This document shows, in pieces, positions 8,399 through 17,128 of a stretch of 44,505 bases of DNA. Numbering within the stretch: position 1 is the first letter of the stretch; each line of letters opens with the position of its first letter. The translations under genes were made by a program, and so were the position numbers. Source of the stretch: Phycisphaerae bacterium SM23_30 (GTDB taxonomy: Bacteria > Planctomycetota > Phycisphaerae > Sedimentisphaerales > SM23-30); the NCBI GenBank assembly GCA_001303695.1, contig LJUC01000030.1:1-44505 (forward strand), written 5' to 3'. The notes beneath the pieces were generated by a model. The model had not been told where the DNA came from and ran no database searches. It saw nothing but the letters and a program-made list of their open reading frames with translations.

Positions 8399-8629
8399 TT
8401 ATTCATGTTCATTTTGATCCTTTTTCTCGGCTTTTTGCCGAGCCAGTTGCCGTTCACGCAGAATAGTCTTTAAGCGGGCGATATCACGTTTGACCTTGGT
8501 TAACTGGGTGGGATCCTCCAGTTTTTCGGTGACGGCCTGGGTGCGGATGTCGAAGAACTTTCGTTGCAGGTTCTCCAGCTCGTCGTCCAGCTCATCGGGA
8601 TTCATTTCTCTGATTTCACTAGCTTTCAT
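8399..8629 (-). CDS. rpmC: 50S ribosomal protein L29
   Basis: uL29 is an all-helical hairpin protein at the polypeptide exit, part of the docking surface for trigger factor and SRP. The 76 residues start MKASEIREMNPDEL, with the typical LQRKFFDIRTQ and VKRDIARLKTILRER. The charged tail (QKAEKKDQNEHE) is a little longer than usual. Confidence 0.95.
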   Translation of the reverse strand: MKASEIREMNPDELDDELENLQRKFFDIRTQAVTEKLEDPTQLTKVKRDIARLKTILRERQLARQKAEKKDQNEHE

Positions 8630-8674
8630 ATTTCACCCGCTCTCATATCATCTGGCTTCGTTTAATTATAGTTT

Positions 8675-9094
8675 CTATCCGGCGTGCCGGCGGGTTACGA
8701 AACGACACCTCACGGGCATTTTGTGCGCCACCCGCAAGAGGGCGGCGCGGGCGACGTCTTCCGGGACTCCGCCTACCTCATACAAAATGGTACCCGGTTT
8801 GACCTTGGCCTCCCAGTGATCGGGCTCGCCTTTACCTTTTCCCATACGGGTCTCCAGGGGTTTGGAACTGACCGAGCGGTGGGGAAAGATTCTAATATAA
8901 ACCTTGCCGACCCGATGCAGGAAGTGAGTAGCGGCGATCCGACCCGCCTCAATCTGCTGACCGGTGATACGGCCCGGCTCCAGCGACTGAATGCCGTACT
9001 CACCATAAGCAACGTAATTGCCCTTGGTAGCATTTCCCTTGATCCTGCCGCGCTGGTATTTGCGCCATTTTACTCTTTTGGGCATTAAGGCCAT
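8675..9094 (-). CDS. rplP: 50S ribosomal protein L16
   Basis: uL16 shapes the A-site tRNA binding region near the peptidyl transferase centre. The 139-residue protein starts MALMPKRVKWRKYQRGR and has RVGKVYIRIFPHRSVSSKP, ETRMGKGKGEPDHW and LRVAHKMPVRCRFV. Arg81 in the segment corresponding to the hydroxylation site region is not analysed further. A 105-bp spacer separates it from rpsC and contains the 11-mer CATGCTTTTGC, also seen before fusA. Confidence 0.97.
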   Translation of the reverse strand: MALMPKRVKWRKYQRGRIKGNATKGNYVAYGEYGIQSLEPGRITGQQIEAGRIAATHFLHRVGKVYIRIFPHRSVSSKPLETRMGKGKGEPDHWEAKVKPGTILYEVGGVPEDVARAALLRVAHKMPVRCRFVTRRHAG

Positions 9095-9199
9095 AAATCA
9101 ATCCTTACGGCGTTTTTTTAAAGTTTTCATTTTTATTTTATATGCTTCTGCTGGGCAAAAGCATGTCGCCAAATTTCTTTTTTATTTCGAGTCCGCCGC

Positions 9200-9883
9200 T
9201 CACCGGCGCGACTTGCGGGACGGGGCAGGCGGTGCTTCAACCTGTTCGCCAAAGTTGCCCCGATATACCCATACTTTCACTCCGATCACGCCATAAGTGG
9301 TGCGGGAGACGGCAAAGCCGTAATCCACATCGGCCTGCAGGGTGTGCAGGGGAATACTTCCCATGGTCTGTCTTTCCGAGCGGGCGATTTCGGCGCCGGC
9401 GAGTCGGCCGCTGATGATAATCTTAACGCCTTTGGCGCCGACCGCCATAGTCTGCTCGCAGTGCTGCTTCATGGCCCGACGAAAAGCGGCGCGTCTTTTA
9501 AGCTGTTCGGAAATGGCCTCGGCGACCAACTGGGCGTTCAAGTCGGGCTGCTTGATTTCCATAATATTAATAGTCACCTTCCGGTCGATCAGGTCCTCCA
9601 GTGCTTCACGAAGTTTATCGACTTCGGCGCCTTTGGGTCCGATAACCAGACCCGGCCGGGCGGTGTGCAGGACGACGCGGACATCATCACGGGTGCGTTC
9701 GATCTCGACCTCGGCAATGGCGGCATAAGGGGGCTGGCGATTCAGGCGATTGTCGATATAACGCCGGATTTGAGCATCCTCAACCAGGAAATCTCCAAAG
9801 GCGTTTTTGGGGGCGAACCACCGACTTTTCCAGCCCAGGGTTATGCCGGTTCGAAATCCAATTGGCGAAACCTTTTGGCCCAT
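9200..9883 (-). CDS. rpsC: 30S ribosomal protein S3
   Basis: uS3 lies at the mRNA entry channel. The protein has 227 residues: a start MGQKVSPIGFRTGIT, a KH type II domain with RPGLVIGPKGAEVDKLRE, and the C-terminal domain with KGVKIIISGRLAGAEIARSE and VWVYRGNFGEQ. The basic/proline tail is short. Length and order between rplV and rplP are normal. Confidence 0.97.
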   Translation of the reverse strand: MGQKVSPIGFRTGITLGWKSRWFAPKNAFGDFLVEDAQIRRYIDNRLNRQPPYAAIAEVEIERTRDDVRVVLHTARPGLVIGPKGAEVDKLREALEDLIDRKVTINIMEIKQPDLNAQLVAEAISEQLKRRAAFRRAMKQHCEQTMAVGAKGVKIIISGRLAGAEIARSERQTMGSIPLHTLQADVDYGFAVSRTTYGVIGVKVWVYRGNFGEQVEAPPAPSRKSRR

Positions 9884-9915
9884 TCTATTTCCTCAAATTT
9901 TCGTCCAGGAGGGCA

Positions 9916-10473
9916 TTAAAATCCTTTTTCCACATCGACCGCCACGTGGATATGGCAGGCCTTTCGGCTCCAGGGCACGGCCCGGCCGCGATCTTTAGGT
10001 CGCCAGCGTCTGGTATTAAGCCGGACGCCAGCGTAATCCACCCGGGCCTGACAGACGTATAAGCGTTCGATATCAGCTTCCTGTTCATCGGCACTGGCAA
10101 TAGCGCTGCGGAGCACCTTGTCAACAAAGACCGCCGCTCTTTTATTGGCGAACTTGAGCACATCCAGGGCATCCTGCACGCTGCGGCCGCGTATCAGATC
10201 GGCAATGAGCCTGACCTTTCGGGGAGCAATGGGAGCAAAGCGATGGGAGGCCGACCAGACCACCAAATCCCGAGGCGAGATCCCCATCGCCCGCGCCAGG
10301 CCCTCAATATCACCGGACTTAGGTTCAGGCTTCAGATATTCGCGCTCCCAATTTTTCACCGCCGCGCAGGCCTGGTCTGCCGTTAAACCGGCGGGAATAA
10401 GAGCCGAGGCCAAATCCTCAACATTCATACCTACCGCCGTGCGCCATTGTCTTAGTTTTTCTCCGCTGAGCAT
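9916..10473 (-). CDS. rplV: 50S ribosomal protein L22 with N-terminal helix-turn-helix fusion
   Basis: uL22 lines the peptide exit tunnel. The ribosomal part begins near residue 78 (SHRFAPIAPRKVRLIADLIRG) and ends HIHVAVDVEKGF, with RRWRPKDRGRA in the tunnel hairpin. Before it are about 77 extra residues resembling an XRE/Cro-CI helix-turn-helix: KLRQWRTAVGMNVEDLASAL, AAVKNWERE and DIEGLARAMGISPRDLV. The start is real because AGGA lies eight bases before the ATG and the extension fills the rpsS-rplV spacer without a stop. Usual L22 is about 110 residues; this one has 185. The role of the extra domain is unknown: it could contact rRNA or be a degenerate leftover. Confidence 0.93.
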   Translation of the reverse strand: MLSGEKLRQWRTAVGMNVEDLASALIPAGLTADQACAAVKNWEREYLKPEPKSGDIEGLARAMGISPRDLVVWSASHRFAPIAPRKVRLIADLIRGRSVQDALDVLKFANKRAAVFVDKVLRSAIASADEQEADIERLYVCQARVDYAGVRLNTRRWRPKDRGRAVPWSRKACHIHVAVDVEKGF

Positions 10474-10512
10474 ATCGCTCTATCCTGATATTGTGCTGAT
10501 TTCTTTGTTGTT

Positions 10513-10782
10513 CTATCTTGCTTTACTGCCACTGTGTCCTTTGAAGATCCGGGTAGGAGAAAATTCTCCCAGTTTGTGGCCGACCATATCCTCGGTTACG
10601 TATATTTTGTTAAAAATTTTTCCGTTATGGACCATAAAGGTGTGGCCCACGAACTCGGGCACGATGGTGGATCGGCGGGCCCAGGTTTTGATGGGCGTAC
10701 GATCCCCATTTTCCTGCTGGCGGAACACTTTTTTCAGCAGTTTTTGATCTACATAAGGTCCTTTTTTCAGTGATCGTCCCAT
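10513..10782 (-). CDS. rpsS: 30S ribosomal protein S19
   Basis: uS19 is in the small-subunit head and forms a complex with S13. The 89 residues start [19 protein letters not shown] and include [20 protein letters not shown] and [11 protein letters not shown], all canonical. It is located 16 bp after rplB. Confidence 0.97.
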   Translation of the reverse strand: MGRSLKKGPYVDQKLLKKVFRQQENGDRTPIKTWARRSTIVPEFVGHTFMVHNGKIFNKIYVTEDMVGHKLGEFSPTRIFKGHSGSKAR

Positions 10783-10798
10783 GCCGGGGTCCTTACTT

Positions 10799-11650
10799 TT
10801 ATATAGCTACCTGAATTCCTCGTGCAGTTTTTCTTCGACGAATAATACGTTTGTTTGAGTTTTTTCGCCTGTTTCTGGTTTTACCCCCTTTAGCCGGGAC
10901 ACCGGTGGGCGAGCAGGGATGGCGCCCGCCATTGCTGCGGCCCTCGCCGCCGCCCAAGGGATGGGCAACGGGATTCATGGCCTTTCCACGAACGTGAGGT
11001 CGGCGACCCATGTGGCGTTTTCGTCCGGCTTTGCCGATATGCACGTGCTGATGGTCCACGTTGCCCAGTTGGCCAATAGTTGCACGGCAGGCAACCGGTA
11101 TCATTCTAATTTCACCACTGGGCATAATAATGTGAGCCCACTTGCCTTCTCGGGCTGCCAGGGTAGCTACCGCACCGGCTGAGCGTACGAGCTTTCCGCC
11201 CTGGCCCTGTTTCATCTCGATATTGTGTATTTCCAGCCCGGTAGGGATGGCCGCCAGCGGCATACAATTGCCGACTTTAGGCTCGACCCGCGGACCGTTT
11301 TCCACCGTGTCGCCGACGGTCAGGCCCTGAGGGGCGAGAATGTATCTTTTTTCTCCGTCGGCATAGTGAAGCAAAGCAATGCAACAGGAGCGATTGGGAT
11401 CGTACTCGACGGCGGCGACGCGGGCGGGGATGTTATCTTTATTGCGTTTGAAATCGATGATGCGATAAATTCGGCGGGCCCCGCCGCCCCGGAAGCGGGC
11501 GGTGATTTTGCCGCTGTGGTTTCTGCCGCCGTTCTTTTTGATACGTCTGATAAGTGATTTTTCCGGCCGGGAGCGGGTGACTTCGGCAAAGTCGTTCACC
11601 GAGGAGTAGCGTCGGCCGGGACTGGTAGGCTTATAGTTTCTAATACCCAT
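10799..11650 (-). CDS. rplB: 50S ribosomal protein L2
   Basis: uL2 binds 23S rRNA domain IV, joins the subunits and reaches toward the peptidyl transferase centre. The 283-residue protein is full length, with TPGRR-like start ([13 protein letters not shown]), [16 protein letters not shown] and the C-terminal [17 protein letters not shown]. The normally near-invariant MNPVDHPHGGGEG reads [13 protein letters not shown]. The His equivalent to E. coli His229 is kept, but the neighbouring Asp228 is Ala and His231 is Leu. The surrounding sequence is intact, so this looks like a lineage variant rather than damage. Confidence 0.97.
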   Translation of the reverse strand: MGIRNYKPTSPGRRYSSVNDFAEVTRSRPEKSLIRRIKKNGGRNHSGKITARFRGGGARRIYRIIDFKRNKDNIPARVAAVEYDPNRSCCIALLHYADGEKRYILAPQGLTVGDTVENGPRVEPKVGNCMPLAAIPTGLEIHNIEMKQGQGGKLVRSAGAVATLAAREGKWAHIIMPSGEIRMIPVACRATIGQLGNVDHQHVHIGKAGRKRHMGRRPHVRGKAMNPVAHPLGGGEGRSNGGRHPCSPTGVPAKGGKTRNRRKNSNKRIIRRRKTARGIQVAI

Positions 11651-11697
11651 TTTATCACGTTAAACCATTTGGTTTCCCAGGGGTTTGAAAGTTCTCC

Positions 11698-11979
11698 TTA
11701 GAATAAATCGATGCGGGAATTCTCATCCAGCACCACTACCGCCTTCTTCCAATGGGCCGTGATGCCGACAGTTCGACCACGACGGCGGCGTTTACCTTTG
11801 CGATTAGCTGTTCTAACATCAACCACCTTAACATTGTATATCTTCTCGACCGCCTGCTTGATCTGGGTTTTATTAGCCAGAGAGTGCACCTGAAAAGGGT
11901 AGGCGTTTAAGGTTTCAGCCTGATGAGTCCCCTTCTCGGTAATCAGCGGTCTGATAATTATCTGGTAGGGATTATCCAC
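11698..11979 (-). CDS. rplW: 50S ribosomal protein L23
   Basis: uL23 lies at the tunnel exit and is the main docking site for trigger factor and SRP. The 93-residue protein has IIRPLITEKGTHQ, FQVHSLANKTQIKQAVEKIY and the basic loop RKGKRRRRGRTVG. Its start lies inside the end of rplD (8-bp overlap), implying coupled translation. Confidence 0.96.
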   Translation of the reverse strand: MDNPYQIIIRPLITEKGTHQAETLNAYPFQVHSLANKTQIKQAVEKIYNVKVVDVRTANRKGKRRRRGRTVGITAHWKKAVVVLDENSRIDLF

Positions 11980-12742
11980 TTATATCACCTCGAGCCTCCG
12001 GTGAAGAAAGGCGGCTTTCATTGGGTCTTTTATCCGGTTCAGGCGGTTCCGCAGATTCGGTCTGTTCCGCAAGGTCGGTCTGTTGAGCTGGTTTATCCTG
12101 GTCCGCCGGTTCTGATTGGGGCGGCAGCGGATTGATCAAAGCTTCCAGGGCCGCCCGGGTGAAAAGCAGTTTCTGGCGCTGTAAAATATCACCGGCATTA
12201 AGCTGGGCCACTTCCAGGGCGTCCACACGCGGGATGTTACGGAGTGATTTATAAACCATGGGATTGTACTTTTCGGTGGCGACCAGACAGCTACGATCTA
12301 TTTTAAGATTGTTAAGGATATGCGCAAAGGCAGCGGTGCGCGGTTCATCGAAATTAAGCTGGTCGATGACGATGGCGTTATCACTCTGCATTTTGGCCAA
12401 GATGGCATTATTGCGGGCGAGGCGGCGTTGTTTTTTAGGCATGCGCTGGCGGAAATCACGCGGCATTTTAGCAAACGCGACCCCCCCTCCACGCCTAATG
12501 ACCGTACGGACCGTCCCCATGCGCGCCCGCCCCGTGCCTTTTTGCCGATAGATTTTTCGGGTCGATCCGCTAACCATACCCCGACTTTTCGTCGTCGCCG
12601 AACCCTGGCGTCGATTGGCATGATACATGACCAAGGCCTGCTTCAAAAGGGCGGGTCTGACGCGACCTCCCAGCAGGGTCTCATCGATCTGCAGACGATC
12701 GACCTGTTTTCCTTCTCGATCATATACCGGAATATCCAACAT
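11972..12742 (-). CDS. rplD: 50S ribosomal protein L4 with acidic C-terminal tail
   Basis: uL4 extends a loop into the exit tunnel. The body is standard: MLDIPVYDREGKQVD, the loop GSTRKIYRQKGTGRARMGT, and RNIPRVDALEVAQLNAGDIL. After the normal end (ALEALINPL) come about 48 residues rich in Glu, Asp, Pro, Gln and Ser, giving 256 residues instead of about 205. The tail overlaps the start of rplW by 8 bp, so part of it may reflect a lost earlier stop. In E. coli L4 represses its own operon; no such site is claimed here. Confidence 0.96.
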   Translation of the reverse strand: MLDIPVYDREGKQVDRLQIDETLLGGRVRPALLKQALVMYHANRRQGSATTKSRGMVSGSTRKIYRQKGTGRARMGTVRTVIRRGGGVAFAKMPRDFRQRMPKKQRRLARNNAILAKMQSDNAIVIDQLNFDEPRTAAFAHILNNLKIDRSCLVATEKYNPMVYKSLRNIPRVDALEVAQLNAGDILQRQKLLFTRAALEALINPLPPQSEPADQDKPAQQTDLAEQTESAEPPEPDKRPNESRLSSPEARGDISG

Positions 12743-12779
12743 AATTTTTCATCCCAGCGAGGCCAGGTAAATCTTCGCC

Positions 12780-13421
12780 TCAACTCTTGGTTTTCGCTTT
12801 TGAAACTATAACGTAACTATCGGGAGGTCCGGCCACCGAACCTTTGATCACCAGTAGATGGTTCTGCCGGTCGATAGCGACGACTTTATGATTACGAGAG
12901 GAACAACGGACATGGCCTACATGGCCGGCCATTTTTTTGCCTTTTTTGATGCTGCGGCCGGTACTACCGGAAACCACGCTGATGGAACCGGGACTGCGGT
13001 GTTTTCGCTCGACGCCATGGCTGGCGGGCTGACCTTTAAAGCCATAGCGTTTCACGACGCCGGTAAAGCCCTTGCCCTTGCTGGTGCCGAGGACATCAAC
13101 AAATTTTATTTCCCGAAAAAGATCGACGGTCAGCTCATCCCCGATTTTCTGGGTGGGTTGTTGTTGCAGGGAGACTTCACGCACGAAGGCTTTGACGGGG
13201 GCGCCGGCCTTTTGGGCATGTCCGATTTGGGGTTTCTTTCGGCGAGAACGTTTAACATCTTCAAAACCCAACTGCAGGGCGTTATAACCGTCGGTCTGTT
13301 CGGTTTTTACCTGCATAACCGTACAGGGTCCGGTCCGGATAACGGTCACCGGGACGATGACGCCTTTTTCGTCGTACATGCGGGTCATGCCGATTTTTTT
13401 CCCTAAAAGGGCCTGGGCCAT
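12780..13421 (-). CDS. rplC: 50S ribosomal protein L3
   Basis: uL3 is an assembly-initiating protein with an extension near the peptidyl transferase centre. The 213 residues start MAQALLGKKIGMTRMYDE. The signature FVDVLGTSKGKGFTGVVKRY and the extension HRSPGSISVVSGSTGRSIKKGKKMAGHVG are complete. It begins the block after the rpsJ terminator, with 40 bp between the hairpin and its start. Confidence 0.97.
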   Translation of the reverse strand: MAQALLGKKIGMTRMYDEKGVIVPVTVIRTGPCTVMQVKTEQTDGYNALQLGFEDVKRSRRKKPQIGHAQKAGAPVKAFVREVSLQQQPTQKIGDELTVDLFREIKFVDVLGTSKGKGFTGVVKRYGFKGQPASHGVERKHRSPGSISVVSGSTGRSIKKGKKMAGHVGHVRCSSRNHKVVAIDRQNHLLVIKGSVAGPPDSYVIVSKAKTKS

Positions 13422-13461
13422 TTTAACTACTCGTTCCTGTTTGCTCTTTTTTCGTTCGGTT

Positions 13462-13489
13462 AAAAAAAGTGCCGCTCAAAAGCCGGCAC
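13462..13489 (-). terminator. Intrinsic terminator or attenuator between rpsJ and rplC
   Basis: On the minus strand GTGCCG-(9 nt)-CGGCAC forms a 6-bp GC-rich stem followed at once by seven U residues. It lies 20 bp after the rpsJ stop and before rplC. Because rplC and the following genes need transcription, partial termination or attenuation is more likely than a complete stop, unless an unseen promoter lies in the 40 bp after it. Confidence 0.7.
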
Positions 13490-13509
13490 ATTTCACATCT
13501 TATGAGTAA

Positions 13510-13818
13510 CTATACCCGTATCTTGATAAACACGCCCGCCGGGACTACTAAACGGTTGAGAGCCTCCACGGTTCGGGGATTGGCCTCAAAAATATCAATA
13601 AGGCGTTTATGAGTGCGAATTTCAAACTGTTCCCGTGATTTCTTATCGATATGAGGCGATCGAAGGACGGTATAACGCTCGATACGGGTGGGCAGGGGAA
13701 TAGGACCGGAGACCTGGGCGTTGGTGCGCCGGGCATGATCGACTATCTCCTTGGCCGAAGCGTCCAAGGCTCGATGGTCGTAGGCTTCCATGCGAATTCT
13801 AATACGTTCGGTTTCCAC
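13510..13818 (-). CDS. rpsJ: 30S ribosomal protein S10
   Basis: uS10 is in the small-subunit head and also acts as NusE in transcription antitermination with NusB. The 102-residue protein has [18 protein letters not shown] and [22 protein letters not shown]. The start is GTG at 13816-13818, eight bases after GGGAG, matching the family N terminus (xETERIRIR); the next in-frame ATG would cut into the first strand. It follows a 419-bp non-coding spacer after fusA and is followed by a terminator-like hairpin. Confidence 0.96.
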   Translation of the reverse strand: METERIRIRMEAYDHRALDASAKEIVDHARRTNAQVSGPIPLPTRIERYTVLRSPHIDKKSREQFEIRTHKRLIDIFEANPRTVEALNRLVVPAGVFIKIRV

Positions 13819-13959
13819 ATCCAGGACTCCCAGTTATTCCACAGCCCCATATTTTTGTTAATCAACGTTATTCCGGTGGGGCAGGTCTGCTCGCTAAGCC
13901 TGTGGGATTCTCAAACACCAGGGCCCGGCGATTTTGACAAACTCATTACATTAGCATTT

Positions 13960-13988
13960 ATAATATTTTAGTCAATAAAAACTTACAA
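13960..13988 (-). promoter_or_regulatory. Candidate sigma70-type promoter for rpsJ and S10-type genes
   Basis: On the minus strand TTGTAA (-35, 4 of 6) is followed after 17 bases by TATTAT (-10, 5 of 6) in the most AT-rich part of the spacer. An overlapping alternative uses TTGACT as -35. Transcription would begin at about 13952. This is consensus matching by eye only. Confidence 0.4.
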
Positions 13989-14170
13989 AAAATCCACAAC
14001 CCCCGCTCAACACGAGGTTAAAAGGCCCTCTCCCCCGCCGTTGGGGCTGAATTATAACAACCTATATGGGTAGGGTTTGTTTGATTTAATAACTACCGGG
14101 GGCAGGCCCATTAAAGGCTCAACCCTTCCATCCGTGGATAACTATAGGCTAGACAATAACTTACACTAAC

Positions 14171-14192
14171 GCAGAAAATTCCATTTTTCTGC
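14171..14192. repeat. Inverted repeat after fusA
   Basis: GCAGAAAA-TTCCAT-TTTTCTGC is a perfect 8-bp stem with a 6-base loop about 46 bp after the fusA stop. An overlapping alternative hairpin pairs the CAGAA/CGAG segment with TTCTG...CTCG nearer fusA, so two exclusive folds exist. No clean U-tract follows, so a role in 3' end formation is uncertain. Confidence 0.4.
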
Positions 14193-14237
14193 TCGCAAGG
14201 ATCGAGAACAGAAATTTACTATTTATTTATGATCGTG

Positions 14238-16316
14238 TCAATAGGCTGTTTCCAAAACTTTTTGGGAAATTTGTTCCGGCATGGCGGCATACTTATAGGG
14301 TTCCATGGTGTAGCTGGCCCGGCCCTGGGTATTGCTCCGGAGGTCGGAGGCATAGCCGAAGGTTTCCGACAGGGGCACCAGGGCATCGATGATCCGAATT
14401 TGCTGGCGCTGCCGAGCGTGCCGAATGACCGCCCTTCTGCGGGTAAGATCGCCCTGTACCGCCCCGTAGTACTGCTCTGGGGTGACGATTTGCATTTTCA
14501 TGATGGGCTCAAGCAGGACAGGCTGTGCCTTTTTTACGGCATCATAAAAAGCCAAGCTGGCGGCCTGTTGGAAGGCAATGTCAGAGGAATCCACTGTGTG
14601 ATAGGAGCCGTCCATGATGGAGATTTTAATGTCAATAAGCGGAAAACCGGCCAGGACGCCACTGCCGGCGGCGGCGGAAACACCCGTTATAATAGAGGGA
14701 ATGTATTCTTTGGGGATGGCACCATGGGATACCCGATCCTCGAAGATCAGGTGATCTTCGTCCGGTTCCGGCTGATGAGGTTCAACAGATAGTACGACAT
14801 GGCCGTACTGTCCGCGGCCGCCGGTTTGTTTGATAAATTTCCCTTCGCCCTGAGCGGTCAGGGTTATGGTTTCCTTATATGCCACTCTTGGTCGGCCCAC
14901 ACGAATATTCAGACCCATATCCCTGGTTATTTTATGCTGCAGGATTTCCAGGTGTAATTCTCCCATGCCGCTGATAATGGTTTGCCCGGTTTCGGAGTTG
15001 AAATCAGCGGCAAAAGTGGGGTCCTCGCGTTTGAGGATATCAAGGGCCTGGCCGAGTTTGGCTCTTTCGCCGGCAGTGCGGGGTTCAATAGAAAGGCTCA
15101 TCACAGGCTCAGGGAATTTAATCCCCTCAAGGACAATAGGTTTTTTCGCGGAACAGAGGGTATCGCCGGTAAGGGTATGCTTCAGGCCCACCAGGGCCAC
15201 AATATCGCCGGCGATTGCCTGCTGGCACTGGATTCGGTGGTCGGCGTGCATCCGATAAATTTTGGTGATGTTTTCCTTACGGTCCCGAGAACTGTTTAAG
15301 AGCTTTATGTTGGTTTTCAGAGTACCAGAATAAATCCGGGTGTAGATAAGATCGCCGTGCTGGCCGGCGGTGATCTTAAAGGCCGTGGCCACCAATATAC
15401 CCTCCGGATCACATTGGTATTTAAGAGTTTTTTCGGGTTTGCCGGGGGCGTATCCGGGGATATACCGGCGATCTAAAGGACTGGGTAAATAACGAACCAC
15501 AGCATCAAGTAAGGCGCGTGAGCCGATACTTTGCAGGGCCGCGCCGCACAGGACCGGATGCAGTTTGCCCTCCAGGGTGCCGGCGCGCAGACCGGCAATA
15601 ATTTGATCGGAGGATATGGGCTGATCGTGAATATAAGCCTCCAGGAGCTGACTATCATATTCGGCGGCCTGCTCGATGAGGTCGTGACGGGCCTCTCGGG
15701 CGGCCTCGAGATATGGCTGAGGTATGGCCTGGGCCTCAAAAGTAGCGCCCACCTTTTCTTGTTTGAAAAAGAGGGCCTGCATCTCCAAAAGGTCGATAAA
15801 ACCGAGGAAATTATCTTCGGCGCCCATAGGAAGTTGGACGGGAACCGGTTGGGCGAGTAGTTTTTCGCGCAGACTCCTGACCGACATTTCAAAATCGGCG
15901 CCTATTTTATCCATTTTATTAATAAAGCATATACAGGGCACCTGATATTTCTGGGCTTGATGCCAAACGGTTTCAGACTGAGCCTGCACCCCTTCGCTGG
16001 CGTCAAAAACGGCCACCGCCCCGTCAAGAATAAGCAGAGAGCGCTCCACTTCAATGGTAAAATCGACGTGGCCGGGGGTATCGATCAGGTTGATGGTGTG
16101 ACCTTTCCAGGGACAGGTAGTAGCAGCGGAGGTAATGGTGATGCCGCGCTGCTGCTCTTCGGCGAGATAGTCCATAACGGTGGTGCCCTCATGGACCTCA
16201 CCGATCTTGTGGGTTCTGCCCGTGAAATAAAGAATGCGTTCCGTGACGGTGGTTTTACCGGCGTCAATATGGGCCATGATACCGAGGTTACGAATTTTTT
16301 CCAGGTTGCGACTCAT
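14238..16316 (-). CDS. fusA: elongation factor G
   Basis: EF-G is the GTPase that drives ribosomal translocation. The 692-residue protein has G1 AHIDAGKTT, switch [12 protein letters not shown]3 DTPGH, G4 NKMD and the domain IV/V sequences [10 protein letters not shown] and YGYASDLRS-like ([16 protein letters not shown]). Domain order and length match the canonical factor. It ends in TGA. It follows rpsG but lies behind an intrinsic terminator and a 264-bp spacer, so it may be transcribed separately. Confidence 0.97.
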   Translation of the reverse strand: MSRNLEKIRNLGIMAHIDAGKTTVTERILYFTGRTHKIGEVHEGTTVMDYLAEEQQRGITITSAATTCPWKGHTINLIDTPGHVDFTIEVERSLLILDGAVAVFDASEGVQAQSETVWHQAQKYQVPCICFINKMDKIGADFEMSVRSLREKLLAQPVPVQLPMGAEDNFLGFIDLLEMQALFFKQEKVGATFEAQAIPQPYLEAAREARHDLIEQAAEYDSQLLEAYIHDQPISSDQIIAGLRAGTLEGKLHPVLCGAALQSIGSRALLDAVVRYLPSPLDRRYIPGYAPGKPEKTLKYQCDPEGILVATAFKITAGQHGDLIYTRIYSGTLKTNIKLLNSSRDRKENITKIYRMHADHRIQCQQAIAGDIVALVGLKHTLTGDTLCSAKKPIVLEGIKFPEPVMSLSIEPRTAGERAKLGQALDILKREDPTFAADFNSETGQTIISGMGELHLEILQHKITRDMGLNIRVGRPRVAYKETITLTAQGEGKFIKQTGGRGQYGHVVLSVEPHQPEPDEDHLIFEDRVSHGAIPKEYIPSIITGVSAAAGSGVLAGFPLIDIKISIMDGSYHTVDSSDIAFQQAASLAFYDAVKKAQPVLLEPIMKMQIVTPEQYYGAVQGDLTRRRAVIRHARQRQQIRIIDALVPLSETFGYASDLRSNTQGRASYTMEPYKYAAMPEQISQKVLETAY

Positions 16317-16337
16317 GTTAATTACGATCCGGTGTTC

Positions 16338-16365
16338 AAAAAATGCTTATGCTTTGCAAAAGCAT
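16338..16365 (-). promoter_or_regulatory. Hairpin with U-tract in the fusA leader
   Basis: On the minus strand ATGCTTT-TGC-AAAGCAT forms a 7-bp stem followed, five bases later, by six U residues, just 22 bp before the fusA start. It may be a weak terminator or an attenuator. The stem contains CATGCTTTTGC, repeated in the rpsC-rplP spacer at about 9154-9164. Confidence 0.35.
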
Positions 16366-16521
16366 GCCCTTTCATCACAAGATGTTCAATTTTTTTGCGC
16401 GGGGCGACAATCCCCGGCATAAAGCCGGAGCTAAATAAATTATGCGTTATGTTTGTCATGACGATTAATAGGCATTTTTCAGTAGTTAATCGGATTACTG
16501 CGTTTCGCTGAAAAACCATGT

Positions 16522-16563
16522 AAAAAACTGCCACAATCAGGATCGCAGTCCTCATTGTGGCAG
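16522..16563 (-). terminator. Intrinsic terminator after rpsG
   Basis: On the minus strand CTGCCACAAT...ATTGTGGCAG forms a perfect 10-bp stem, extended inside by AGGA/TCCT after one mismatch. It is directly followed by TTTTTT. It begins 18 bp after the rpsG stop, a classic rho-independent layout that separates rpsL-rpsG from fusA. Confidence 0.88.
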
Positions 16564-16580
16564 CAGATAAAAGCAATTGC

Positions 16581-17054
16581 TTACCAGGCAAAATGGGCGA
16601 AAGCCTTGTTGGCCTCGGCCATCCGATGCACATTTTCCCGAGTGGTCATCGCGGCGCCTTCTTCTTTGTAAGCGGCGATAAGTTCCTCGGCGAGCCGAAT
16701 AAACATGGGTTTGCCCTTTTTGCTGCGGGCGGCGGCCAGGATCCAGCGAAAGGCCAATGCCCGCTGTCGATTGGCATTGACCTGCATGGGCACTTGATAG
16801 CTGGCCCCCCCGACCCGTCGGGAACGGACCTCAATGAGTGGTTTGACATTGTTTACGGCGGTTTGAAAGACATCTAAAGGAGGGACGTCCTTGATACGTT
16901 TGGCGATGACATCCATAGCGTCATACATAACCCGCTGGGCGATGCTTTTTTTACCGTCCCACATCAGGCAATTAATAAACTTGGATACCAGCTTACTGTT
17001 GAATTTTGGATCCGGCTTGAGAAATTGAGCCGAAGCCACAAAACGTTTTGCCAT
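16581..17054 (-). CDS. rpsG: 30S ribosomal protein S7
   Basis: uS7 nucleates the small-subunit head and lies by the E site. The 157-residue protein contains [38 protein letters not shown] and the end [10 protein letters not shown], so it is full length. It follows rpsL by 74 bp and is followed by a strong terminator. In E. coli S7 represses the str operon through the rpsL-rpsG spacer; I found no clear equivalent. Confidence 0.97.
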   Translation of the reverse strand: MAKRFVASAQFLKPDPKFNSKLVSKFINCLMWDGKKSIAQRVMYDAMDVIAKRIKDVPPLDVFQTAVNNVKPLIEVRSRRVGGASYQVPMQVNANRQRALAFRWILAAARSKKGKPMFIRLAEELIAAYKEEGAAMTTRENVHRMAEANKAFAHFAW

Positions 17055-17128
17055 TATTTTATGATCTCCGATTTAATTTAACCAAACATGGTTCACCATT
17101 AACGTTACATCAGGGTTTCTCTTGATCC

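Larger units (their letters stand above)
13819..14237. other. Non-coding spacer between fusA and rpsJ
   Basis: No coding sequence is seen in these 419 bp. The spacer holds an AT-rich promoter candidate (13960-13988), inverted repeats near the fusA end (14171-14211) and a leader of about 134 nt before rpsJ. The last part is GC-richer and could fold, with GGTG and CACC arms, but I cannot assign a known leader family. Confidence 0.6.

Noticed and set aside
13819-13952. E. coli-like S10 leader with an L4 binding site
   Set aside because: I could not find the characteristic hairpins, and that leader type is described mainly in gammaproteobacteria.
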